Positions 33,795 through 44,535 of a stretch of 64,000 bases of DNA are shown here, piece after piece. The position numbers and the translations under genes are program-made. This stretch comes from Helicostylum pulchrum (Eukaryota > Mucoromycota > Mucoromycetes > Mucorales > Mucoraceae), in NCBI GenBank assembly GCA_025677825.1, contig JAIXMO010000003.1, positions 124,001 to 188,000 on the forward strand. Reading direction: 5' to 3'. The notes beneath the pieces were generated by a model, which saw only the letters and a program-made list of their open reading frames with translations, had not been told where the DNA came from and ran no database searches. The first letter of the stretch is position 1. Each line of letters begins with the position of its first letter.

Positions 33795-34535
33795 TCATTG
33801 AATTCCCCATTTACTAAATCGAGTTCCACTCAAAATACCGCCCAACACAAGAATCACAGCCACCCAATGAAACCACATAAGATGAGGACTATACAGATAC
33901 ATTTCCATGTAGTGAGCTCGTACTCCCAGCTGTGCCGTAGTCCAAACCAATACTAATAAAATGTATCCAAATACACGGTGAAATTTCCATAAACTCTTTG
34001 CTTTTTGAACAGAACCATATAAACGAGGTACAAACGCGATTGTAATACCAAACACAAGTTGAATTAAAAGATAAATAAATACAAATAATCCCAATTGTCC
34101 GTGTAAACTAATTTATACGTGATTAGTTTTCTTTCTTTGAATATATTTGTGTATAAATATACTTTACGAATCAAAATGAGGTTTTCCTTGAAGAATCTTA
34201 TTATAAAATATAATGGTAAAGCCAGTAATGGCAGAAAGATAACTTGTGGTTTGAATTATGGCATGATAAATTAACCCTTTCTTCTTTTCTTCGGGAGTAC
34301 TGGTAGGTTGTAATAACGAAATGCCTTCCGTAGCAAGGATAAGGAAAAGTGTCATAAAAAATGGATGGAAAACGAAAATATTGAATGGCACTCGAACAAG
34401 TACAGAACCAACCAGTATCGCAAATAAAGAAAGCCCAGTGGCAATACTTAACTTTGATACCTTGTCTTTCTTGTGAATGTCTGTATTTGTACTTGTATTT
34501 TCAAGCAATGGTACTTCTTCACCGTTTGTAGTCAT
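33795..34535 (-). CDS. Cytochrome b561 family protein
   Basis: Two exons, 34535-34168 and 34107-33795, code for about 226 residues. Six hydrophobic segments are visible. Paired histidines lie in FVFHPFFM, IYHAIIQ, HGQLG and KFHRVFGY, the positions that hold two b-type hemes in this family. Family members pass electrons across endomembranes, usually from ascorbate or another reductant to ferric iron or monodehydroascorbate. The N-terminus is a short hydrophilic tail with VPLLEN, an acidic di-leucine-like endosomal/vacuolar sorting signal, which is inference. Confidence 0.87.
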
Positions 34536-37067
34536 TTTTTCTTTCTTTTTTTTTAAAAAAAAAGGAGTTGATCAGATTAATTTAATGTAAGGGAGAGATA
34601 AGGAAGACCTATTTATTTTTTGTAATGGAGATTTTTTATACCTACTATGTATTAGTCAGATGGGAAATGGAGTTTTAAAAAAGGCGCACAACCAAAGTTC
34701 GCATTTATCGTAAGTATTGCGAATTCAATCATTTTTTTAAAAAGCAATTAAGCATTAATGCATCGCATCTTATCAGCAAAAAATAATTCCAGCTTAGGAT
34801 ATAATACTCTACGACTTTTACGTGTAATAAACTCTTTTTTTTTAGTAAAAAAAAACGGAATGCTTCGAAAGTATAAACTACAACGCCTTATTACCCAACA
34901 ACAGTAACAAGTTTCGAGTACAAAACAGGTTGGTTTAGATATAAAATACACGGTTAATATAAATCCCTTTATTTTATACATACTGCGTTCTGCAGACTCT
35001 TTTAATACAGCTCTTTATTTATTCGTTGTGCTTCCAACCTTTCAAATTTTTAAAATTACAAAAATGAACATCTTTCATAAAAAATTATAACTACAGTACT
35101 AACTTAGTTTAATTGGGTTAGCGATATACCTTCTTACGAATCGCAGTAGTTTATATAGAACCGTTTAATCAGTCCTTTTTTTTTTTTTTTTGGTACGGAC
35201 GCACTATTCATTATTTGAATTTGTATGTTTCGTTTGTAAACATATAACTAATAAATCACTTTCGTTTCCATACACGCGTTATATAATCTTAACTGTCAAG
35301 TATTATAAAAAAATAGTTTGTTTTGAGGACCACTTTCCGAATGCAGCAAACTCTAAACTTTACCCTTTCTACGAACTAGCTACATCATAAGCGATATATT
35401 AATTATAAAATTATGACGTTGCTCATCCTTTTTAATTTACAAAAAAAAGCGTGGACCTTTACACACTATCATCGACTATACCTCATATTACGAATCAGAT
35501 ACTAGAGGTGAAGAAGAATGTGAGGAAAAATGCCCCAGAGAAAAAGCTAAACAAATGGCACCAGATAGTTACAAGGATTACATAGTTGATGCATCAGAAC
35601 AGTATCAAGAAAGGTATACTTATGAATTATGCGAGATCAATGTCAGCATAGCCTAATTATTTCAGTTTATTGTACCAAATTATGCAAATGAAAACCCATT
35701 GCGGGGTAAAATCGCGTTTTTGAATGCACTGTGGCGTATTTGTGGGCATCCATTAAAAAACCGTAGATACTCTTCACTGTAAGCATAGCTTGTAATGCAA
35801 TTATAAATATTGTCTTGTATTAAATACTAATATCATTCGTAGTTATTAAGATACGCAATCAAAAACATCATTCATAAACAACCATAGTTTTTTTCTTCTG
35901 TTTTATAAAGAAAATAACAGTACAGCATTCTAAAGACGTTAGAAAATGCTGAAATCGTAACTCAGGAGCAGGGTAAGACCAAGACGTGTCGTAAACACCA
36001 TATCAAAGATATTATTTTACATATCACTATGTGTGAGTAGATTACGTAAAAAATCAACTTTTGTTTTGTCATAAAATTTATGTCGTACTGAATCAAGGTC
36101 TAACCGAACTGGTAATATTCACACATGCACTTGAGAATACAAAGTATTTTGTTTATTTGGCTAGACAATTGTATATTTGTACTAAAGGCTTCGTATTTCA
36201 AGCAGAAACAAATATTTATTATGTATAAATAACACTACATTCACCTAAACCTTATAAAATAACAGAACCATGTCAATTCTGCGACGGCTACTATTCCATG
36301 CTTCTCCAAGGATCCAATAAGAAACAGTTACATTTACAAAAATATATAAGCCCCTTAAAATTACTTTAACCAAGATGTCACAGATTGACTGCTAACTAGA
36401 AAATTTTTTTCAATGAAATTTTTTTTTCCGTAAATTTGTACCCTGGTAGTATTTAAAGGATTGTTTTTCCATATCATTTTTTAGTTCTCTCTTCTGCTTT
36501 TTTATAATAATTCTAATGGTTGCTTAGTAAGTTATTTTATATTGATCACACGATATAAAATTATCAGGAGCGCATACTATTTTACATATGCACTGTATGT
36601 CTTTTTAAACTTTCTAATCCAAAGATAAAAGGGACTATGGTGTCTATGCTACCTATACTTCAACTCTGTTTTACTGGATACTGACACTATCCTGGAGTAA
36701 CTTTGAAGGATTTGAAGTTTTAAGAAGTTAATTCAACAAGATTTATTTTGTTTGGGTTTTCTTTTTTACTTTTAAAAACATATTGTACTTGTCTATCAGG
36801 AATTTTCATCTTTATTATATTTGAAAATTCTTTCTGATGAACATGCTACTTTTTCCGTCTTTATTCTCTTTTCAGTTTTGAAAATCGAGTATATTTGACA
36901 ACCACTTTTTTTTTCTTTAAAAAAAAGGATTTGTAAATTTTGTGTAAAATCTTTTTTCGATTTCATAATTTTATTAAAACTATTAATGTCATTACGCTTT
37001 TTGAAAGAATTTTTTCTGTTGGTTTAGCGCGCCTGAATCCAATTTAACAAATCTTCCCTTTTATTAG
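34536..37067. other. 2.5-kb gene-poor stretch left of RPL7
   Basis: No intact gene is visible. A coding remnant at about 35,440-35,775 is annotated separately. The first exon and promoter of RPL7 must lie somewhere in the right part but could not be placed. Confidence 0.45.
35440..35775 (+). pseudogene. Unassigned coding remnant, two open segments
   Basis: Segment 1 (about 35,420-35,613) reads GPLHTIIDYTSYYESDTRGE and KQMAPDSYKDYIVDASEQYQ, ending at a GTATAC donor. Segment 2 (35,666-35,775) after TTTCAG reads FIVPNYANENPLRGKIAFLN and LWRICGHPLKNRRYSSL. The phases do not match at the implied junction, so the copy is probably broken. Both look like genuine protein. The style resembles fungal transposon-borne genes, but I do not recognise the family. 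Confidence 0.4.
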
Positions 37068-38035
37068 TAACGTTCCCACTGTCAATGACATTCTTGTCCC
37101 CGAGACCCTCTTGAAGAAGAGAAAGACTTGTGCCGATGCTGCTGCTAAGGCTACTGCCCAAAATGTTGAGCTCCGTAAGGCAAGTATTTATTCCACTACT
37201 TTTTATATTAAAAAAAAACGAAAAATTATACAAGAAAGATGTATGATGAATTGGGATTATCCCCATCTTTTGGCTAGATTGCACTCGATGCTGCCTAACT
37301 GTTAACCATCTTTCGGGTCTGACTCATTTTTCTTGTATTCTTTTTTATTTTTTTTTTGAACAAATATTTTTTGATAATTTTATCTAACATTTATTATTTT
37401 TTCAACAGGCTAAGCTCGCCAAGCGTCGTGAACTCTTCAGCCGTGCTGCCAAGTACGATGCTGAGTACAAGTCTGCTGCCCTTAACGAAATCCGTCTTCG
37501 TCGTCAAGCCAAGGCTGAAGGTAACTACTATGTTCCTGCCCAAGAAAAGCTTGTCTTCGTTGTTCGTATTCGTGGTATCAACAACATTGCTCCTAAGCCC
37601 CGTAAGGTTCTTCAATTGCTTCGTCTTTTGCAAATTAACAACGGTGTCTTCCTCCGTCTTAACAAGGCCACTTCTGAGATGCTCCAATTGATCCAACCCT
37701 ATGTTACCTACGGTTACCCCAACATGAAGACCATCCGTGGTTTGGTCTACAAGCGTGGTTATGCCAAGGTTAACAAGCAACGTATTCCTATCTCTGATAA
37801 CGCTGTCATCGAGAAGTCTCTCGGTAAGTACAACATCATCTGTGTTGAAGATCTTATCCACGAGATTGCTACCGTTGGTCCTCATTTCAAGCAAGCTTCC
37901 AACTTCCTCTGGCCTTTCAAGCTTTCCAACCCCAACAACATGTGGCACTCTCGTAAGTTCCTTCATTTCATTGAAGGTGGTGATACTGGTAACCGTGAGA
38001 ACTTTATCAACAACTTGGTTCAATCCATGAACTAA
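37068..38035 (+). CDS. RPL7: 60S ribosomal protein L7 (uL30), first exon not placed
   Basis: Two exons are clear. The first, 37,068-37,179, reads [20 protein letters not shown]. The second, 37,409-38,035, carries [34 protein letters not shown] and the C-terminal [17 protein letters not shown]. Together they make about 246 residues, so only Met plus one residue is missing. That implies a tiny first exon, about 5 nt, spliced in phase 2 at TTATTAG. I could not locate it with confidence. The intron after residue AAG uses a GC donor (AAG-GCAAGT), because the nearby GT sites give immediate stops. Codon choice is of the highly expressed type. The product is part of the large ribosomal subunit. Confidence 0.92.
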
Positions 38036-38459
38036 ATTGTTTGATATATTCCCAAAAAAATACATTTAATTATGTTTTGTTTATATTATCCCCCTTACTA
38101 TAGTAAATAAATTTTAATAAAATGATTACTATATAATTTTGTATATATCTTTTAAAAAGAAAAATATTTGTTTAATTTATCCTGTTTGTATATTTCTTTA
38201 CATTTTCCTTTTTAAACTAACGTATCGAGTGTTTTGCGAAATATGAATTACGAGCAATTTATAAAACAGGTTTTACCTGTTTTACAATTCATTTTTCACT
38301 ATTTAAAAAAAACAATTGCTGAATCTTAAGAGCTTCTGATAAAGAATTGGTCTCAATCGTGGATAACGCTATAGAAGAAATGGTTTTGATGATTCTACTT
38401 TGGTATTATCCTCTATGGTACTTGAATACGAAGAGTCATTACACCTTTTAGGAATATAT

Positions 38460-38625
38460 AATATTATAAGCCTCGTTTTAACTTGTTTCACGCCAGTATG
38501 CGAGCAAACGTTTGGCATTTTAAAAACGAGGTTTCAAAGCCTTCGAGAATTACCACTATAAATAAAAAACCAAAAGAAAAGTGTACTATTACACAATGAA
38601 CTGATAACGTTAGGTGTATAGCATC
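38460..38625 (+). pseudogene. PIF/Harbinger-type transposase relic
   Basis: The frame reads TPVCEQTFGILKTRFQSLRE and, after an in-frame stop, KSVLLHNELITLG. This matches the C-terminal part of DDE_4-type (PIF/Harbinger, ISL2EU) transposases around the last catalytic Glu (VEQTFGxLKxRFxxLRxL ... LHN). Only this patch remains, with stops around it. Confidence 0.65.
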
Positions 38626-39190
38626 AGTATGGTACTACTTTTTAATTCGGCTACTCAATTAAAAAAAAAAAATACATTTATTATATTTATTATCGTTTAA
38701 TAAAAAATTGTTCAATTTCATTTCTTAAGTTATTGACATAATGTCTTCTAAGTAAGATGTCTTTGGTCTCAATATAAGGCGTACCGCTTTGAACTATATC
38801 AAGAAGTTTTAAGTTTACTTAGTTCATTTCTTTTGTTTTTATCTAAAGCTATGTTCTTTCTTTGTACAGCCATTTTCTCTTCTTCATGACTAAACTGATT
38901 TTTTCTCTCCCTTCTGATCCATTTCCTGGTTTTCCAGTATAAATTTCTGGCTCTTTGCCGTTGTCCTCGAGCGAAAACTTTATCAACAGATCATATGAAC
39001 AAATGTTTCTACCTATAGCAATGTCACTCTCGTTGGACCGATTTTAGTGTGAGATTGATTTCTTTAAAAAAAGTTCGTGAAGGAAACACCCCACCGTCAG
39101 AGTAGATCCTGTGTTACGTTATATATGAACATATTAATAAAAGCATTAACAAGGTGCACGTTCTATTTACACGTTCACGAAAAAAAAAAA

Positions 39191-39462
39191 AGTGGCGTAT
39201 GGCTTTTTACTTACTTTTATAAAGTGCTAGTTTGATATCTATACGCTATCATAGTCGGGTGGACCACATTTGAACGTTTTATAGCAAGCGCTTTAGCGGT
39301 TGCTTTAAGAAGAACAGTATCATTTTGTACGGACATAAAAGAAAAGATGATAAAAGAAAAGTTATTTATTTTTTTAGATTGATAAAATAGGGGGCCTGTT
39401 TGCTAATGCGGATCTATTTAATCATTTTTATATAAGTACAGGTCTACAAACAGGTTACGACA
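39191..39462 (+). repeat. Dispersed repeat, copy B
   Basis: Blocks in order are GTGGCGTATGGC, CATAGTCGGGTGGACCAC, TAGCAAGCGCTTTAGCGGTT, GTATCATTTTGTACGGACAT, TATTTAATCATTTTTATATA and CAGGTTACGACA. They align with copies A (18,402) and C (46,571). The ends are approximate. Confidence 0.65.
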
Positions 39463-40632
39463 TATTTTAACAAACCAAAAATGTCTCGTGTGCCACACAT
39501 TTTTTTGCCTGAACGTATAAGTAGAACGTGCACCAAGAATGACAATATAAAGAAATATACGAGTAAAAGTGTAAGGAATAATCTAATGTATAATCTACTT
39601 ATATAATATACTTGGTTCTTTTAACGCGCCTTACCTTTTTAACTTTTGTTAAAAGTTATTTTCTGAACTTCTTTTTCTTTTTCTATGAGCAATCGACCCA
39701 GTCCTAGCGTTTCAGTAAATCCTCTTGACGTTTTACTTTTCTCTTTGAAACCTCACCAGAGACCAGCATATTTTATTGATAGCAAAGTACCATTTAAAAC
39801 TAAAATTTGCTTTATCGTGATAGAGTTTGGTGACGAAGATCTTATCTAATTAAGTGCAATATTTGGTTTATCCTTTTGGGTAAAAAAAAATGTGTGATCC
39901 ATTACCTTTTACTCACAAATATCCGTTTGCACCGACATCATTATATCACAGGATAAGCCTCCTTTTGAAAAGATGTGCATATACAATATAAAAAGGTACT
40001 TTGCTTGTATACGAGCTCACAATTAAAAAGTAAAAAAAAAAAAAGGAAGGACGGAATAAAAAAGGTATCAATATTTACCTGTGTGTGAAAAAAAAAAGCA
40101 GTATTGTAATTTTGTCCGTAAGTCGAAACCAATGGTTCGAAAAATCGAGGTTAGAGGTTTTTAAGTAATGTATTGGTACCTGTGAAAATATGACATTCTT
40201 CCTGTTTTCTTGATTATTGTTACTCAGCAATTTAATGAGCAAAGTTCACCATGTCAAAAACTCTCATTTCTCAGAGAATTATCTAATACATTTTGGGCAA
40301 AGCAGTGTTTGATGACATCGTCATAGGAACGTATTAACAAAAATCCACTGAAGCACCACCATCCGTTATTGGATATACTGTTTTATTGCAAATTGATATC
40401 GTCTTCTTAGCCCTTTAAAGAAATGGAAGGGAACGAAAAAATCTTGCACAATTTTTTAAAAAAGAGAATAAAAAAAAGAGGGAGAGCGTAGTATTATTTA
40501 TGTAGATGAAAAAAAAAAAAGTTTTTTAAAAAAGGGCTATACACACAAAATAAAGCGTATAAGGGCGATATTGTAATATATAATAAAGGAATGGAATGCA
40601 AAGTATGTTTGTTTTTTTTTGTGTGGTATATA

Positions 40633-42291
40633 TTAGTTCAAGTCCATTTTTTCAATTTTCTTTGTACTGGTGGTTGATCTACTTCCAGCGACACCGACAA
40701 CACGGAGACGATTAAGCCACAATTCAGCACGTTCAACAGTATCAGAAAATACATGAGAAACGGATTGGATCATTTCAACGGATTCGGTACCAAAGTTTAA
40801 TAAACGAATGGAAGTTTCATGAATTTGAGAGTCTACGGGTGTCAAAGAAGGAGAAGCAGTAGGGGAAGCAGTAGTGGATGAATTCAAGATTGCCCAACGT
40901 GTAGGTAAAGCTAAAATAAAGCCTCGAACAGATGCCTTTGCTTGCTCTGGTAAACCTGATCCAGCATATTTCGATATCACTTCAACCACTTTACGAAGTG
41001 TATCTACTATTTCCTTCTTAATTTGTGCTAACGTAGAGGCATCATCAGGTGTTGTCATTGTTGTTCTTTCTTCTGATTCGTGATTAGTCGATGCTAAAGA
41101 CACTAAAAATTGACGAAGCAAATTCATCTGCTGATCAATATGTTGAGAAGCGTACTAGAAACAACAGATAAAAAAAAAAAAAAAACTTAGTCTCTTTTTT
41201 TTTTTGCAGTAAATAAAAATATATTATCTTTACCTGTAACCAATTAAGACAATATCTTAAACATTTCATACTTTCTTCACTAATGACAGCTGCTGTTGTA
41301 CCAGCTGCAGAAGAAGCATGCATTACGATTTGATGCCATTTACTACGAGCAATGGTTTGTTGACGATGACGATTCGGTGTAGGTTTTGTGATAGCATAAG
41401 GTCTGTGAGGTGAAGTTGATCGAGAACAATTTCTTGATTTATTTTTCATGTCTAATTTAATAAATAGGTTTTAGGACTTATCAAAAATTATTAAATATAT
41501 ACATGTTACATACATGAAGTTTCATCACGAGAATCTCTTCTTTTACGAAGTATATTACTTTCATGATCATCTAGTAAAACACGAGAAAGTCGAAATGTTG
41601 TCGACGCAGCATCATCATCATCTTCTTCTTTTATCGGTACAACATAATCAGGGTATCTTTCTTCCAACTACATATATACAAATGGTAAATAAAATATATA
41701 TACACATTTTTTTAAACTGTATTTACCTTGTCAAGTTGTTTACAACCCCAATCATTTACACCGGATAAAGCTTGCTTTCCGAATTTACCGTAAATGGGAG
41801 CAGCGATCGATTCAACCATTTCAGCGCCATATTTAACGACAGAATTTGAATTTTTTGAGCTTTCATATGCCTTCAAAGCAGAATTGACTAATGGTATATT
41901 TGATACTCTATGTATAAAATGAGCAGATCTTTGTGGTAATTGATCTTCATCCATTGTCGATTCACTTGAAAAAGATAATCTTTCATGAAAAGTACAAGAA
42001 GTAGGTGTAGGTAATGGTGAACTAGGTGTAGTAGAAGGTGTAGAAATAGGCGGTAATGTTATCATTGCAGGTGTTTTATTTGCTACTATATTATAAAGGT
42101 TAAACACAAGTGTTAAAGTATTATTATTAGATTATACCTTTTACAGTTGATAATCTAGCCATATCACCCAATACTTCAGCAGCTATTTTAACATCAGGGT
42201 CTTGTATATCATTTGTTGTAATAATAGTGTCATCTTGCGATGAATTCATCAGTTGCGTAATAGACATGGGCGAGTTTTGATACTGAGTCAT
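40633..42291 (-). CDS. OPI1: OPI1, repressor of phospholipid biosynthesis genes
   Basis: Five exons code for about 468 residues: 42291-42138, 42085-41727, 41667-41514, 41451-41234 and 41154-40633. Conserved Opi1 blocks appear in order: IAAEVLGDMARLS, SNIPLVNSALKAYESSKNSN, VVKYGAEMVESIAAPIY, RYCLNWLQYASQHIDQQMNL, KKEIVDTLRKVVEVISKYAG, LPEQAKASVRGFILALPTRW and GTESVEMIQSVSHVFSDTVE. In yeast, Opi1 senses phosphatidic acid at the ER and represses Ino2/Ino4-activated genes. A basic cluster RKRRDSRD (end of exon 3) and KNKSRNCSRS may be nuclear localisation or phosphatidic-acid binding. An FFAT motif is not obvious. An acidic run (EEDDDD) precedes it. The gene is divergent from ZMAT5 over 357 bp. 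Confidence 0.93.
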
Positions 42292-42648
42292 TTTATTCAT
42301 AAAAAAAGAAACAAAAAAGAAAAAGAAGAAGAGAGGAATATTAATAATTTTTGGGGATTATATATAATAAGAATAAAAAACATGTGAAACCATAAAAAAA
42401 ACTTACTTCTTCACGTGTCACTAACCCACTAGTGTACATGAAATGAATGGAATTAAAAAAAAATACTTGTATACGTATACATATACAATATATTCTATTA
42501 CTGTATACTTTGGAAGATATACTGTAATATAATAGTATTTATAACAAGTACTCTAAATACTGCTTGTCTTTTCTCTTTTTTTTTTTTTTTTTTTACTTTC
42601 TATATTTGTTCGAGAACCCCAAACATTTTTTTTTTTATATATTGCATA
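42292..42648. promoter_or_regulatory. Shared upstream region of OPI1 and ZMAT5
   Basis: The 357-bp gap separates two divergent start codons. It contains an A-rich half on the OPI1 side, TATA-like runs (TATATAATAAG, ATATACAATATATT) and a 20-T run near 42,575. It probably holds both promoters. No specific operator was identified. Confidence 0.45.
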
Positions 42649-43261
42649 ATGCCTAGAAATTGTATGATAGAAAGAGTGTATTTACCATATAGATACTAAA
42701 CTATTATTAGATTATTGCGACTTCTGCCAATGTACTTTTCCGGATAACACGACCAATAGAAGAAACCATAACAAAGGTACTTCTCATGTCAACAATCGTA
42801 AGCTTCATTACGATTGGTATAAAGGTAACATTGTAAAAGTTTTTTCAAATGTCACAAAAATTAAAAAAAAGGGTTTTAAAACTAGATCCTTCTGAATTTT
42901 TACAGGAGCAATTAAATAAACCACCTTGTAGAAATTATATATCTTTAGGAAATTGTGAATTTGGTTTACTATGTAAATTTTGTCATATTACTCTTGATCC
43001 CAGCACCGGTAAATAAACCCCACAAATTTTTTTCTTTTTGATATTTATTTTAATTTAGGTCAACCGATTTACCCACCTGAGCTTATTCAATGGTTTCAAC
43101 TTCAACAACAAGAATTGAATAGTTTGAGCATTAAAAAAGTACAAAACAAGATAAGGTATAGGTTACCTGCTGGTTGGAAAGTAAAAGATTTACCTCCTTC
43201 ATTAAAGCCTCCACCGTCAAAGCATGGTTATGACTGGAATGATCTTGGCACATGGAACTAG
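42649..43261 (+). CDS. ZMAT5: ZMAT5 / U11-U12 snRNP 20K homologue
   Basis: Four exons code for about 150 residues: 42649-42661 (13 nt), 42711-42824, 42886-43008 and 43059-43261. The U1C-like C2H2 finger is YYCDFCQC...NHNKGTSH (Cys 7, Cys 10, His 24, His 30). It is followed by a CCCH finger C-x8-C-x5-C-x3-H (CRNYISLGNCEFGLLCKFCH). The C-terminus reads RLPAGWKVKDLPPSLKPPP, as in ZMAT5 (GW...LPPSL). In animals this protein is a component of the U11/U12 di-snRNP of the minor spliceosome. Intron 1 (49 nt, GTATGA...TATTAG) has branch-like ATACTAAAC. The short first exon is supported by exact phase and the MPRNYYC start. Confidence 0.85.
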
Positions 43262-44535
43262 TACTACATTCCCCCTTTCTTTTTAAAGCTAGTCTACTGT
43301 TACACTTTTTTCTCTATTGAGTTCAAATTTCGGGTTTGTTGTCGCTTTCTACTGAAAATAATAAACAGAAAGTATGCATTCTTTTAACCTATATATATAA
43401 AAAAAGCTCACTGATCTCATGAAACTAGCTTAAACCCGATATACATGTGACCTCTTGTACATTTTAGAATGACGCATTATATTATATATTAGAGTCATTC
43501 AATCACCAATTGGGAGTATCCCTTCATAAAGTATTTGGCAAATTAAGATATACATCCCATTTAAGAATTATATAGTTATCGGATACCGGAGCAAGCTGAA
43601 ATCAGATAAGGGTATGAAGTTAATATTGAAAAAGACAGGGTCAAAATTAATTATGAGGACATCCAGCATACTCATAAGTTTAAATTCAAGCCAAAAAGTT
43701 TTTACGTATTATCTTTGGAATTTAGCCGTCAATCGCTTTATAGAAAACAACCTAACAGCTGTCAAAACTGGAAACGTATAATTGGGCTAATAACTGTATA
43801 AATTATAAACTACAGCAAAAAAGCTTTATTAAACTTGAGACTTTCAATGCACAAAAAATACATCTATCCGTTTACCAATACATATCATACGACAAGATAA
43901 CTTTAAAATTTCATAATTTCCATCATTTTATTTTTATTGCTGCTGCTGCAAAAACGATTCTTATATGGGCTAATTGTTATTACATGCAAGTGCACAGATA
44001 CAGATAGTTCCGAGTCGATTGTTTTTTAAACAAGTAACCACTCCATCTCACTTTTGTGGGAACTTTCTTATACAAAGTGAGATATTTTTTGAGACGTAAG
44101 TGTGAGACGAACTGTTATCACTACTTTGTGAAACGTTCACACCGAACGCCCTGCATGCAAATTTGTTGAAACGTTGATATCATATGCTCAAAGCGCGGTA
44201 AAACTGTTCCAGAAACTGCATATTTTTACATGCAGTTTTTTTTTAGGATAAAAAGAAAAAAAAATGCACATTGTAAAATTAAAATGTGCTCTTTTTTTAT
44301 GCTAGGTTTACAAAGTTAAATCTTCGGATATGTTTTGTTTTTTGTAAACAATGCGATACTGTTTTTTAATATGTACTACATAGAAGCACTGTAGTGTTAT
44401 AAAGAAAATTTTAGCTTGTTTTTTTGGCTTAATGCTAAAAAGCATCATAACTCATAGAACAATGCCACTGCGACACAGAAAACCTTTATTACCCAGTAGA
44501 ACAAAAGATAACTAGCATTCAAATTTTTTTTTTAT
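43262..44535. other. 1.3-kb gene-poor stretch
   Basis: No supportable gene is present. Some segments near 43,600-43,780 look like heavily mutated coding sequence on the plus strand, but no motif was recognised. Confidence 0.45.

Larger units (their letters stand above)
38036..40632. other. 2.6-kb gene-poor stretch with transposon relics
   Basis: The stretch holds the PIF/Harbinger relic (38,460-38,625) and dispersed repeat copy B (39,191-39,462). The rest shows no gene. Confidence 0.5.

Noticed and set aside
37394..38065. A 223-codon minus-strand open frame antisense to RPL7
   Set aside because: It is the exact shadow of the highly biased RPL7 coding strand. It has no homology-like motifs and no introns where RPL7 needs one.
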